From positions 496,001-560,000 of the forward strand of contig JAXMBL010000007.1 of assembly GCA_046349915.1 (NCBI GenBank): a stretch of DNA of 64,000 bases, in the 5' to 3' direction. Below the pieces are notes generated by a model that was not told the origin of the DNA, searched no databases, and saw only the letters and a program-made list of their open reading frames with translations. The translations under genes were made by a program, and so were the position numbers. This DNA is from CAIXSC01 sp046349915. GTDB taxonomy: Bacteria; Planctomycetota; Planctomycetia; Pirellulales; Pirellulaceae. This document shows positions 51,698 through 61,179 of the stretch, piece by piece (the first letter of the stretch is position 1; each line of letters begins with the position of its first letter).

Positions 51698-54600
51698 TCA
51701 GTCGAGATACGAAAACTCGTTCAGATTCAGTACCGCTCGACAAAGTTCAGCCAGCGCCAACTGGTCCGCGCGGTCCGCGGCGGACTCGCGTAACGCTGTT
51801 GCCTGCTGACGTAATAACTCGCTTGCCAACCGCTTCTCCTCGGCGTCGGGTTGCCGTTGCAAAGCGATGCGGAACAACTGCCCCACGACTCGCTCCGTCG
51901 ATGTTTCATCCCGGCCATCAAATCCACCACTCGCGGCGCGGACCTTCTCCGCGAGGGCTTGCGAGTAGCGATGAGCTTCGGGACTGTTGAGCAGCATCAG
52001 AGCTTGGGGAGCGACGACCGTGGTGTCTCGTCGTGCACAGGAAGTCGTGGTATCGGGCAAGTCGAACGCTTGGAGGAAGGGGATCGGCAGGCAGCGCTTG
52101 CGAACCAGGAAAACACTCCGGACGTCGGTTTGCTCCAAGGGATCGGGATACCAGCCCTGCATGCGACCGCCGTCGCCCCCTTTTTCGGCCTCCAGAATCG
52201 CGGGTTGGGCTTTCAACAGCTCTTCCGGCACTGGCGGCCAAAGCGGCTTGCCCGCCGAGTAGGGCTTGAGTAGGCCCGATACGTTTAACAGCGCGTCACG
52301 CAGAGTTTCAGCATCCAATCGTCGCATGTTCTGCCGCCAAACAAGACGATTGTCTGGATCGGCGTTCTTGCCTTCCAAGGTCTCGCGCGAAGACTGCCGG
52401 TACGCAGCCGATGTCACCATCAGGAAGTGCATTTGCTTCAACGACCAACCCCGTCGAGGCAGTTCAACTGCGAGCCAATCCAGCAGTTCAGGGTGGGTCG
52501 GACGAGCGCCCGTGTAGCCAAAGTCGTTCGGTGTCGCGACCAACCCCACGCCAAAGTGCTGCTGCCATAGTCGATTCACGGCGACTCGAGCCGTCCAGGG
52601 ATTGGTGGGGGATGTGATCCAGCGAGCGAGCGCGAGTCGTCGGCCGGTCGTGTCTTGGCGAGGCGATTGAATGGCGGCGGGGCGCGGCGCTAGCACCGAT
52701 ACGAATCCCGGATCAATCTCATCACGCGGCGACAGATGGTCCCCTTGGAACAGCAGATGGACAGCCGGCGCTGTGGCGCCGCCATCGGTCGCACCCATCG
52801 CCTTCTTGGATGAACGACGCCCTTGCTCCTTCGCGTCGATCCTCTTCTTGAGTTCATCGCGTCGAGCACCCGAGTCTTTGGCGAGTTGCTCCATTTCGGC
52901 TTTGAGCGGCGCGACCTGAGCATCGATCTCGCGGTTCACTCGGTCGATCTCCGCTTGTTCGTCCATCAGCGAGATCGAGAGGTCGTCGCGCGGCGTCACG
53001 CCGGCGAAAAATGCTCGCAAACGGTAATGATCGGCTTGGGAAAACGGATCGTACTTGTGATCGTGGCACTGGCAGCAGGACATCGTCAGCCCGAGAAAGG
53101 CCGACGCGGTGGTGTTCGTCAGGTCGGCCAGCACTTCCGCCCGCAGTCGAACGTCTTCCTGAAAGATCGACGCGGTGCTGTCCCATTGTCCCAGTCGCAA
53201 ATACCCCGTCGCGATCAGCGAGTCGGCCTCGTCCGCCGTGCGCGGCGTCCCCGATACTAACTCATCGCCCGCCAATTGCTCGCGTACAAACTGATCGTAC
53301 GGTTTGTCCTGATTGAACGAACGAATGACGTAGTCTCGGTACTGCCAAGCCAACGGACGATACTCGTCTCGCTCATAACCGTTCGTGTCCGCGTACCGCA
53401 CCACATCGAGCCACAGGCGAGCTTGTCGTTCACCGTAGCTTGGCGAGTCGAGCAGACGTTGCACGAGCGCTTCGTAGGCGGCTGGTGAATGATCAGCGAC
53501 GTATGCATCGACGGCTTCAGGCGTGGGCGGCAGCCCCGTCAAATCCAAGGTCACTCGTCGAATCAATTCACGCGCGTCGGCTTCGGGCGAGGGAGTGAGT
53601 CCAGCTTCTGCCTGCTTGGGTCGCAGAAATGCGTCAATCGGATGCAGCTTGACGTTCGCGGGGACACCCGTCGCTGGTGGATCAACGGCGAAAGGTTGCT
53701 TAAGCGACCACAAGTCGAGTCGCTCGCCGCGAAACAGCTTGCGAATCGGGTTGCGAGCATCGGTGAAGGCATCGCCGACATCCTGGGGAATTGGTTCCGC
53801 TATGCTCGAGGTGCTGGCGGATTCGCCTGGTCGGTAGGCGTCTAGCGACTCAATCGTGGGACCCAGGATCAGCGAATCCAGATACGCCTCTTCGCCGCCA
53901 TCGCAAGTGGGCGCGCAGCCCGTGAGCGTAAAGTTGCCCATATCCTTCCAAAGGTCGACAGTCACTAAGGTCCACGAGGCGGGCGCCTCAGGACTGACCG
54001 CGATGGCGGCCCAACCTGTTTGATTCGATCCCGCGTAGTATCGACCTTTCGGATCCTTGGCATCGGGCCACTGACCATTTCTGGCCAGCTCGAGCATGAC
54101 GCCGCCAGAGCCCTTTTTGCGCCAAGCAAGTCGCAAGTAGCGATACTCTCCTGGCTGTGGTGTCTCGCGAATGACAAACGACCAGCCAGGGATCTTCGGA
54201 TTGTCGCGTTGCAAGGGAGTGACCGCGAGCGACGCTCGTCCCGCGTACGGACTCTCGACGACCAGCCGTGCTTTGCCATTTCCTCCGCTTAAGGCGGCGA
54301 GGAACTTGGGATCGTCTTCGAACAACACGGCCACCGGCGGGGGCCAAGGGGCGCCCGATTGAACCCAGCGAGCGAGTGTTTCGATTTCCACCGAGGTCAG
54401 CTTCTGCTTCGGCGGCATTTGAAGATCGGGGTCCGCAAAACGCACCGAACGTACGAGCAAGCTCTGCGATGCATCGCCAGCCACAACCGCGGCCCCACGA
54501 TCACCGCCGCGCAGAATCGCCTCGCGCGAATCAAGTCGCAAGCCGCCTTCTTGTTTTTCAGGGCCGTGGCAAGAAAAACACTTCGATTCGAGAATCGCCT

Positions 54601-54712
54601 TCGCCGACTCGATCAGCTCCGTTTGCTCGTCCGCACGTAGCGTCGCTGAACTAACGGCCCACCATGCCATGATCGTGCTGAGCAATCCCACTCGAACCCA
54701 ACTGCCCAGCAT
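51698..54712 (-). CDS. PSCyt1-DUF1549-DUF1553 protein with beta-sandwich insert
   Basis: 1004-aa exported protein. The ATG at 54712 (MLGSWVRVGL) is chosen: it starts a signal peptide and has GGGGAG about eight bases upstream. PSCyt1 has CFSCH near residue 46. Residues about 140-290 contain a beta-rich carbohydrate-binding-like segment absent from the 862-aa paralogue. DUF1549 follows (about 340-570; CCQCHDHKYDP near 552), then a coiled stretch, then DUF1553 (about 690-985; NPWTARVAVNRLWQQHFG, GARPTHPELLDWLA, CARRDTTVVAPQALMLLNSP), ending VLNLNEFSYLD. It lies between two DUF1501 genes on the same strand. Confidence 0.92.
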   Translation of the reverse strand: MLGSWVRVGLLSTIMAWWAVSSATLRADEQTELIESAKAILESKCFSCHGPEKQEGGLRLDSREAILRGGDRGAAVVAGDASQSLLVRSVRFADPDLQMPPKQKLTSVEIETLARWVQSGAPWPPPVAVLFEDDPKFLAALSGGNGKARLVVESPYAGRASLAVTPLQRDNPKIPGWSFVIRETPQPGEYRYLRLAWRKKGSGGVMLELARNGQWPDAKDPKGRYYAGSNQTGWAAIAVSPEAPASWTLVTVDLWKDMGNFTLTGCAPTCDGGEEAYLDSLILGPTIESLDAYRPGESASTSSIAEPIPQDVGDAFTDARNPIRKLFRGERLDLWSLKQPFAVDPPATGVPANVKLHPIDAFLRPKQAEAGLTPSPEADARELIRRVTLDLTGLPPTPEAVDAYVADHSPAAYEALVQRLLDSPSYGERQARLWLDVVRYADTNGYERDEYRPLAWQYRDYVIRSFNQDKPYDQFVREQLAGDELVSGTPRTADEADSLIATGYLRLGQWDSTASIFQEDVRLRAEVLADLTNTTASAFLGLTMSCCQCHDHKYDPFSQADHYRLRAFFAGVTPRDDLSISLMDEQAEIDRVNREIDAQVAPLKAEMEQLAKDSGARRDELKKRIDAKEQGRRSSKKAMGATDGGATAPAVHLLFQGDHLSPRDEIDPGFVSVLAPRPAAIQSPRQDTTGRRLALARWITSPTNPWTARVAVNRLWQQHFGVGLVATPNDFGYTGARPTHPELLDWLAVELPRRGWSLKQMHFLMVTSAAYRQSSRETLEGKNADPDNRLVWRQNMRRLDAETLRDALLNVSGLLKPYSAGKPLWPPVPEELLKAQPAILEAEKGGDGGRMQGWYPDPLEQTDVRSVFLVRKRCLPIPFLQAFDLPDTTTSCARRDTTVVAPQALMLLNSPEAHRYSQALAEKVRAASGGFDGRDETSTERVVGQLFRIALQRQPDAEEKRLASELLRQQATALRESAADRADQLALAELCRAVLNLNEFSYLD

Positions 54713-54916
54713 CGCAAAGTCTCCCCATCGACTCATCCGACACCAAAATCGGTCCACCACGGATAACACCAATGACACGGATAAGGACAGAGCGACTAAA
54801 CCTAACGCGGTCCACTCAGAGTAGGATTCACTTCTCTCAATCCCAAAATTTCCGTGCCCTTCCGTGTCGTTCCGTGGCCACTCCCCAGCAGTCCGAGTTC
54901 ATCCCGTAGCCACTCC

Positions 54917-56380
54917 CTAAAGCAGCTCGTCGAGCACCGCGCCTTCCGCGAGCAAGTTGTACGGGCGACCTTGGCTGTCGTGCGCTTCCAGGTTATCGAT
55001 CCCCATCGCGCGGTACACCGTTTTCGTGACATCCGCGGGCGTCACTGGCTTGATGGCGGGGTACTCGGCAAATCGATCGCTGGCCCCATAAGTCTGTCCA
55101 CCACGAATGCCGCCGCCAACCAACACGTCGGTCAAGCAGTGAGTCCAGTGGTCTCGTCCGGCTCCGCTGACGCCGCCGCTGCGAGGGTCGCCAATCTTGG
55201 GCTTCCGTCCCATTTCGCTGGTCACCAGCAATAGCGTTTGGTCCAAGAGTCCTCGCTGTTCGAGGTCTTCGATCAACGCACTGAATGCCCGATCGAAGAT
55301 CGGCAACAGATCTTCCTTAAGGCAATTGAAGTTGTTGCCATGCGTATCCCAACCGCCGCCGCTGGCGCATTTCTTGTTCAAGCGATCAGGATCGCCTCGC
55401 CAGAAAACCGTGATGAAGGGGACGCCGGTTTCGACCAGCCGGCGGGCGGCGAGCAAACTCATTCCATTGACGTTGTTGCCATACCGCTCGCGCAGCGCCT
55501 CGGATTCGCGCGAAACATCGAACGCTTCGGTCGTGCCCGCCGACAACAACAACGACATGGCTCGTTCTTGTTGAGCGTTCCAAGTACGAGAGACAGCAAA
55601 GGCGTCGAGTTCCCTGCGAGCGGCGGCCAATTGGTTGCGAAGCGAATGGCGCTGAGTCAATCGATCGCCTGTGATTCCCTGTTGAAGGGCAAGCGCGGGA
55701 ACTTGGAAGTTGAGCGGATTCTTCGAATCGCCTTCGACGTACAGCGGTTCGAATTCCAAACCGAGTCGAGCGGCGAATTGGCCCGGTCGAGTGTACGCGG
55801 GCGCTCCTTCTTTCTGAGGAAGCGTAATGAAGTTCGGCAGATACTTGTGAGGCGGTCGCTTCGCGGCCACGACTGCTCCCATGCACGGCCAGTCATCCGG
55901 ATAGGGCGTTCGACTGTTGCCCAGGGAGAGGAACGTGGGGTCGGGAACGTGCCCCGTCAAGTTGTAGTAGTAGCCCGCGTGATGATCGTTCGTACTGACC
56001 GATCCACGAATGCTGTTGACCAATGCGATGCGATGGGCCTGTTTGGCGAGCATGGGCAGATGCTCGCACAGCATGACGCCTGGCGCCGATGTGGCAATCG
56101 GCTGAAACGGTCCACGATACTCGGCCGGCGCCTTGGGCTTCATGTCCCACATGTCGATGTGCGACGCCCCGCCACTCAAGAAAAACAAAATCGTCGACTT
56201 TGCGCGTCCCGGCGCCCGCGTGCCGCTGTCCGCCGACACAGGCCGACCGAAAGTCATCCCGGCCAGCCCACAAGTCGACGCCACCAGAAAAGAACGGCGC
56301 GACGCCCACGACGCTCGCGTCATCGCTCGATGTACGAGTTCGTCGCTCCCCGCCTTTTCCGGTTGTTCCTGCCGTTCCAT
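54917..56380 (-). CDS. DUF1501 (sulfatase-like) exported protein
   Basis: 487-aa DUF1501 protein. The ATG at 56380 (MERQEQPEKA) has GGGAGAGG six bases upstream and is preferred over one 24 bases earlier. A longer N-terminus precedes SRRSFLVASTCGLAGMTFGR, the twin-arginine-like signal. Conserved blocks: STILFFLSGGASHIDMWDMK, NDHHAGYYYNLTGHVPDPTF, AARRLVETGVPFITVFWRGD, LLVTSEMGRKPKIG and GRDHWTHCLTDVLVGGGIRG. The EMGRKP in place of EFGRTP marks it as a separate subgroup. It lies 204 bases upstream of the third PSCyt1 gene. Confidence 0.9.
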   Translation of the reverse strand: MERQEQPEKAGSDELVHRAMTRASWASRRSFLVASTCGLAGMTFGRPVSADSGTRAPGRAKSTILFFLSGGASHIDMWDMKPKAPAEYRGPFQPIATSAPGVMLCEHLPMLAKQAHRIALVNSIRGSVSTNDHHAGYYYNLTGHVPDPTFLSLGNSRTPYPDDWPCMGAVVAAKRPPHKYLPNFITLPQKEGAPAYTRPGQFAARLGLEFEPLYVEGDSKNPLNFQVPALALQQGITGDRLTQRHSLRNQLAAARRELDAFAVSRTWNAQQERAMSLLLSAGTTEAFDVSRESEALRERYGNNVNGMSLLAARRLVETGVPFITVFWRGDPDRLNKKCASGGGWDTHGNNFNCLKEDLLPIFDRAFSALIEDLEQRGLLDQTLLLVTSEMGRKPKIGDPRSGGVSGAGRDHWTHCLTDVLVGGGIRGGQTYGASDRFAEYPAIKPVTPADVTKTVYRAMGIDNLEAHDSQGRPYNLLAEGAVLDELL

Positions 56381-56616
56381 GAAAAACCTCTCCCAGGTCG
56401 ACATGCGGATCGCATCAAGACTCGATTATAGGTCTGTCGGTCGGCCGAACAAGCTGGATTCAGTCAACGACCATGGACGTTGTTTCGGATGGGCGCCCAA
56501 AGGGGCCCGGATGGGAGGAGATTGGATAGCGTGGTAACTTAGTGCTTTGTCAGATCTAAGAACTAGGGGCCAGAGTTGTGGATGGGGCGCTAAGCCCGTT
56601 CTGCACGCTTCCGATC

Positions 56617-56635
56617 GACGGACTGCAAGTCCGTC
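56617..56635. repeat. Single palindrome A
   Basis: GACGGACTGCAAGTCCGTC, an isolated copy in the 317-bp spacer 56381-56697. No gene is supported in this spacer. Confidence 0.85.
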
Positions 56636-56697
56636 GTACTTTACTTCTTGGATGTGACATAGCACTTACTTACACCCACTTGGCCTGATCGACTCGT

Positions 56698-57735
56698 ATG
56701 TTGACGCTCGACCGCCTTCAGCAATTCCTCCGCCAGTTTCCTCGATTGACGATCGGCTTGGTCGGCGATCTATTCCTCGATCGCTACCTCGAACTCGAAC
56801 CGGGCGTTCACGAACTCTCCATCGAAACGGGTCTCGAGGCCTATCAGATCACTCGCATTCGCAATTCGCCTGGTGCGTTGGGGACGGTCCTCAACAATCT
56901 TGCCGCGCTCGGCGTGGGGCGGCTCGTCCCGGTCACTGTCATCGGCGACGATGGACATGGCTACGATCTGCGTCGAGCGCTACAAGCGTTGCCGGTGGAT
57001 CCTCGCCACATCCTCTCCGACCCGGAACGGCTCACCCCGACCTACACCAAGCCGCTGCGTCGCGAAGCCGATGGAAAAGTGCTCGAACTCAACCGGCTCG
57101 ATATTCGCAATCGTGGGCCGCTGACAGAGTCGAGCATGGCTGCGTTGTGTCAACGAGTGGAGCAACTCTGGGGAGAATGCGACGGGATCATCGTGCTCGA
57201 TCAGTTGGTCGAGTCGAATTGGGGAGTGGTGAACGACCAAGTCCGGGAGCAACTGGCCGACCTCTCGGCCCGCGACCGACGCAAGTTGGTTTACGTCGAC
57301 AGTCGAGCTCACCTGCATCGATTCAACTTTGGAACGTTAAAAGGAAACCGCAGCGAGGTGACTTCGGCCGCGGGCATGCCTACCGAAGACGATGCCGCGA
57401 CTCGCCGAGCGCTCGAGGCTCTCGCGCTGCGAACGGGCCAGACCGCGTTCTGCACCTGTGGAGACCAAGGTATGTTGGTCGCCGAGCCTGCTCGTGCGAC
57501 GACTCTTGTTCCCGGTTACCGCGTTGCGGGACCAGTCGACATTGTCGGCGCAGGCGATTCCGCGACCAGCGGATTAGTGATGTCGCTATTGGCAGGCGCG
57601 AACGCTGAAGAGGCAGCAGTAGTTGGCAATCTGGTGGCTTCGATCACGGTTCAGCAACTGGGCACTACCGGAACGGCTACGCCAGCTCAAGTCGAGTCGC
57701 GCTGGCACGAATGGCATGCGGGACTGACGAACTGA
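56698..57735 (+). CDS. PfkB-family carbohydrate kinase (RfaE/HldE-like)
   Basis: 345-aa ribokinase-type kinase. Family features: LTIGLVGDLFLDRYLELEPG near the start, GTVLNNLAALGV, TYTKPLRR, ELNRLDIRNR and the C-terminal catalytic motif VGAGDSATSG with the base Asp near residue 287. It most resembles the heptose-7-phosphate kinase (RfaE domain 1) branch, whose product feeds nucleotide-heptose synthesis, but ribokinase-like paralogues are easily confused. No heptose cytidylyl/adenylyl-transferase domain is attached. It is monocistronic and converges on the ECF sigma gene. Confidence 0.85.
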   Translation: MLTLDRLQQFLRQFPRLTIGLVGDLFLDRYLELEPGVHELSIETGLEAYQITRIRNSPGALGTVLNNLAALGVGRLVPVTVIGDDGHGYDLRRALQALPVDPRHILSDPERLTPTYTKPLRREADGKVLELNRLDIRNRGPLTESSMAALCQRVEQLWGECDGIIVLDQLVESNWGVVNDQVREQLADLSARDRRKLVYVDSRAHLHRFNFGTLKGNRSEVTSAAGMPTEDDAATRRALEALALRTGQTAFCTCGDQGMLVAEPARATTLVPGYRVAGPVDIVGAGDSATSGLVMSLLAGANAEEAAVVGNLVASITVQQLGTTGTATPAQVESRWHEWHAGLTN

Positions 57736-57772
57736 AGGCCCAGCGTGCTCCGTTTTTTGATGAGACAAAGCC

Positions 57773-58342
57773 CTATCCCCAGAATGCAAGCTCTGCACGG
57801 AGAGCTGCCAAGACTCGGGACTTGTACTTGCGAACCGCGACCGGAGACACTCCGAGCGACGAGGCAACTTCCGCGGTCGATTTTGATAAGACCGACGTCT
57901 GCCAGAATGCTTGCCAAACGCTGGGACTGAATTGCGCTTCGGCCACTCGACAGGCAAGCCAGATTGACCGTCGCACATCGGATTCGTTCTCGGCATGATC
58001 TGCATCGTCGTGGGCCAAGCGTTCGGCGATCGCCGCGCATTGCGATTCCGGCAAGTTTGGCTGACGCTTGCGCTGTAATTCGATTGCCTGGTGTTGGACA
58101 ACCGTTCTCAGCCATTGGCGAAAACTCTCGCCAGAAGTCTGTTGGTAGGTATCGAACTTCGAATAGACCGACAGGAAAGTCTCTTGAAATACTTCGTCGA
58201 AATCAGCGACCGATAGTTCCAGTGGTTGAAGCCAGCGACTGACAAGCGGGCTTGCCCAAAGCACCAGCAAGTGAAAGGCCTCTTGATCGACCGCTTGGAG
58301 GCGTGCGAATAGTTCACTGCTCGTGGGATGGGACGATCTCAT
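57773..58342 (-). CDS. ECF-type RNA polymerase sigma factor
   Basis: 189-aa ECF sigma factor. Region 2 (about 20-95): DFDEVFQETFLSVYSKFDTY, FRQWLRTVVQHQAIELQRKR. Region 4 (about 130-185): SVWQAFWQTSVLSKSTAEVA, SSLGVSPVAVRKYKSRVLAA, a helix-turn-helix that should recognise the -35 element. It is of the planctomycete type that is often linked to Ser/Thr kinases. Its start overlaps the stop of the upstream dynamin-like gene (ATGA), so it is the last gene of that operon. No anti-sigma gene is in the operon, but the divergent kinase at 63482 has an N-terminal zinc motif of the anti-sigma kind. Confidence 0.9.
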   Translation of the reverse strand: MRSSHPTSSELFARLQAVDQEAFHLLVLWASPLVSRWLQPLELSVADFDEVFQETFLSVYSKFDTYQQTSGESFRQWLRTVVQHQAIELQRKRQPNLPESQCAAIAERLAHDDADHAENESDVRRSIWLACRVAEAQFSPSVWQAFWQTSVLSKSTAEVASSLGVSPVAVRKYKSRVLAALRAELAFWG

Positions 58343-60213
58343 GAGGTCGATCCTACGAAGGGCTCATCCTTTTGCAATTGACGCTCAAGGTCGACCTGCG
58401 CTCGCTGAAAGAGGGTTTCTGCACGGTTTCCCAGATCTCGGGCTTGTTCGAGAAACCGGTTCAATCGCTCTTCGTTTTCGACCCGGGCGACGTGCGCCGC
58501 CGAAGCGGCGAATTGACGCTCTCGGGCCTCCTGCTCTCGCTGAGCGTCAGTTGAGCGAATTCGGGCTTCGAGTGTCGCGAGCATTTCCGCGCCAAGCCGT
58601 TCGTAAAGCGATTTCAGGCGTTGTCGCAACTCCGATTTGATAGTTGGAATCTGCTCACGCAACTGATCGACCGAATTGCGTACGGAATTGTCGACTTCCT
58701 GCGATCGAAAGGCCCGGGCAAAGTAAGTCGTGAGGGTAAGGCCGATCGACGACAGCGTGCCCCAGAGAGGCGGCATGAGTGACAAAGTGCCGGCTGTGTG
58801 TTTATGCACAATCTCCAGGTTGTCCGATTTCACCCACGACGCGAGTTCCGTGGCGAGAGGCAACTCCGCGAGCATGCTTGCTTCATCCAAGTAATCGGAT
58901 TCAGCGACTCCCTCTACCTCGAACGCGGCGAATCGCGGCCACTGCGCGGCGATGCAAGCCCTTGTCGCTTGACTCATGCGATCGACGAGGAAAAAGTGCA
59001 AGTGCTTCTGCAGGTCATGAGCACTGGCTTGCGTCGCGCAGGTGGCAAGAACCTCGCGATCGAGTCGCTCCAGGAAGCCCTCCAACCACTTTTGCGTCTG
59101 CTCTTCACTCTCGATCAACAAACAACGCAGTTCAATGAGACGCTGTTCGCCAGTTTCTGGAGATGCAAAAGGCTCCTGTTGGTCGTCAGTGCGAGAGCCA
59201 TGCGCGGTAGGTTGTTCTTGCCGCACACTCGTCGTCGGGAAGTTCAGTCGACATGCAAGTCGCCTAGTCAAGGCGATGATCCGCCGACTAACGCGAAGGT
59301 TGTCGACAAGCGTTAGCCGGACAGCGGAGAGCTGTTCGAGAAACGACTTCAGATGCGTAGCCGCGAACGGTTGTAAATGGTCTGGCAGCGGTTCGCTCGA
59401 CGACAACGGCCCAGCGGCGCCAAACACGGGCGCCGCCGGATAGTGTTGTTGAATTCGGTTGGCGACTTCGCGAACCACCGCCGAGACGGAGGAGCCGTCG
59501 GGCAATAAATCGAGCATCGTAATGGCGAACGCCAAACTAGGGATCGCTTGTGTGGAGCGGATGAGCTGCAAGAACTCCTGTTCGTCGGACGACAGGGGCG
59601 CGATCGCCGAGACCACCACGATCACGACATCGGCGCGAGCTAATTCCGCGACGACCTGGTCGTCGAACTGACGAAAAAGATCGCCCATTCCCGGCGTGTC
59701 GATGATCGTGATCGATTGCAACAAAGGGGATGGATAACTGATGCGAATCCGGCGAGGCAATTCGGGCTGTCGCTGTAAGAGTGGGGAGAGTCGTTCTCGC
59801 TTGAGATCTTGCAGCTCCAGGCCCGCGGCGGCGCCGCTGGCGAACTGCATCTCGGCAGTTGTTCGATCCGAATAGGTTAGCTCGTTGATCGTGATAGTTT
59901 CGGGCAAGAGATCAACGGGCAAAACGTCGGCGCCTAACCATTCGTTGATCAAAGAGCTCTTGCCACGCTTGAATCCACCCACAACCGCTAACCTCAGTGG
60001 GCTGACGGTTTCCTGCTGCTTCAAGGCGATGCGCAGGGCGAGCAATTCGGCGGGGGGCACGGCATTCGCCTCCTCAATCGCTTGCAAAAGTAATTCGAAC
60101 TCGATCTTCAATGCCGTCAACTCCTCGGCAAATGTCATCGAGTGACCGCGCGACGATGAGCCAGTTGTCGGCTGAGCAGCCGGAGAGGGCGACAGAGGAT
60201 GTGAATCGGTCAT
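58339..60213 (-). CDS. Dynamin-like GTPase
   Basis: 624-aa dynamin-family GTPase. G1: GGFKRGKSS at residues 80-88. G2 Thr probably in the PETITINELTYSD stretch. G3: DTPGMGDLFRQF. Following helix: VVIVVVSAIAPLSSDEQEFL. A long coiled-coil stalk region fills about 330-620, interrupted by one short hydrophobic segment near 480-500. Dynamin-like proteins remodel or tether membranes in a GTP-dependent way. It is the third gene of an operon with another dynamin-like GTPase and an M48 peptidase, starting nine bases after the peptidase stop and overlapping the sigma factor. Confidence 0.87.
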   Translation of the reverse strand: MTDSHPLSPSPAAQPTTGSSSRGHSMTFAEELTALKIEFELLLQAIEEANAVPPAELLALRIALKQQETVSPLRLAVVGGFKRGKSSLINEWLGADVLPVDLLPETITINELTYSDRTTAEMQFASGAAAGLELQDLKRERLSPLLQRQPELPRRIRISYPSPLLQSITIIDTPGMGDLFRQFDDQVVAELARADVVIVVVSAIAPLSSDEQEFLQLIRSTQAIPSLAFAITMLDLLPDGSSVSAVVREVANRIQQHYPAAPVFGAAGPLSSSEPLPDHLQPFAATHLKSFLEQLSAVRLTLVDNLRVSRRIIALTRRLACRLNFPTTSVRQEQPTAHGSRTDDQQEPFASPETGEQRLIELRCLLIESEEQTQKWLEGFLERLDREVLATCATQASAHDLQKHLHFFLVDRMSQATRACIAAQWPRFAAFEVEGVAESDYLDEASMLAELPLATELASWVKSDNLEIVHKHTAGTLSLMPPLWGTLSSIGLTLTTYFARAFRSQEVDNSVRNSVDQLREQIPTIKSELRQRLKSLYERLGAEMLATLEARIRSTDAQREQEARERQFAASAAHVARVENEERLNRFLEQARDLGNRAETLFQRAQVDLERQLQKDEPFVGSTS

Positions 60214-60222
60214 GGGATAGCC

Positions 60223-61179
60223 CTACAAGACCGCGAGAAGCTGACTAACCTTGGCGTCGATCACGTCAAGCGACATGCCGGGCAAAGGCAGTTGGAGATC
60301 GGGGCGACGTTCCGCGAAGAGCGTCGATTGCGCGAACCATTGCACCGCCTGAATTCGCTTGCCGAGGATGGGATGCGAGTGCATGGACTCTTCCCACCGA
60401 GCCAATGACTGACTGGCACGTTTGGTCTGTTCCATGATGGCTTGTGGATTGATCGCACCGAATTTCCGCGAGACAAAGGGAGCGGCCAGTTTAGCCAGCG
60501 CCGTCTCGCCGCTTCGGGGATTCTCGGCACACAGCAATCCGGCTCGGTCGCAAGTGATCTCGCCCGCTCGCGACCAAGCGGCGAGTCCCAGTGAGCTGAC
60601 TCGTTCGAGTGCATAAATGACCGGTATCAGAACGCTGCCGACCAACGCGCCGAGTAGTGCTCCCTGCAACGCAATCCGACTTACCATCCATCCCATCGTG
60701 TTGTAGACGCCGTGCAGGTTATGGATGTGACCGCATTCGTGTCCGATCACGAAACGCAGTTCGTCTTCATCCAGCGCGTCGATCGTAGACGACGACACGA
60801 TCACGATTGGCGCTCGGTCGTCGGTCGCAATCGTGTAGGCGTTGATATGTGGCGACGATTCCACGAATAAACTTGGCACGGGGATTCCCAGTGTGCGCGC
60901 GCAATGTCGATTGATCTCGTACAGACTGGAAAACTGAGACGGACCGACCGCCAGCATATTCATGAGTGCGATTTGACGACGCATGGAAGCGGCCGTCGCC
61001 GTCACCATCTCGGCCACCACTCGCAAGGGTCCCAAAGCGGCGAGCTTCGCTCGCAATCGAGTGTCCCCGGCGAACGCATAATCCGGGTGACCGTTCACGG
61101 TAGTTTGGCGAGCAAACTCGTGACGCTCACGCACATAGGCGGCGAAATCGAGCGGAATGTCGAGTGTGGGGTCGGTCAT
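60223..61179 (-). CDS. M48-family (HtpX/Ste24-like) metallopeptidase
   Basis: 318-aa zinc peptidase. The ATG at 61179 overlaps the upstream stop (ATGA); the longer frame reads into the upstream dynamin gene. Zinc-binding motif HECGH at 147-151, followed by IHNLHG and a hydrophobic segment (IALQGALLGALVGSVLIPVI) at about 165-185. The third ligand is probably Glu in SRAGEITCDRAGLL. No N-terminal transmembrane helices are present, so it is shorter than HtpX (which has several). M48 peptidases remove misfolded membrane proteins. Sandwiched between two dynamin-like genes with overlapping or nearly overlapping ends. Confidence 0.88.
   Translation of the reverse strand: MTDPTLDIPLDFAAYVRERHEFARQTTVNGHPDYAFAGDTRLRAKLAALGPLRVVAEMVTATAASMRRQIALMNMLAVGPSQFSSLYEINRHCARTLGIPVPSLFVESSPHINAYTIATDDRAPIVIVSSSTIDALDEDELRFVIGHECGHIHNLHGVYNTMGWMVSRIALQGALLGALVGSVLIPVIYALERVSSLGLAAWSRAGEITCDRAGLLCAENPRSGETALAKLAAPFVSRKFGAINPQAIMEQTKRASQSLARWEESMHSHPILGKRIQAVQWFAQSTLFAERRPDLQLPLPGMSLDVIDAKVSQLLAVL

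Noticed and set aside
54757..54783. CACGGATAACACCAATGACA-type spacer sequence near the third PSCyt1 gene
   Set aside because: It contains GGATAAC but no paired right end, so it was not called an attC site; it may be another short intergenic repeat.
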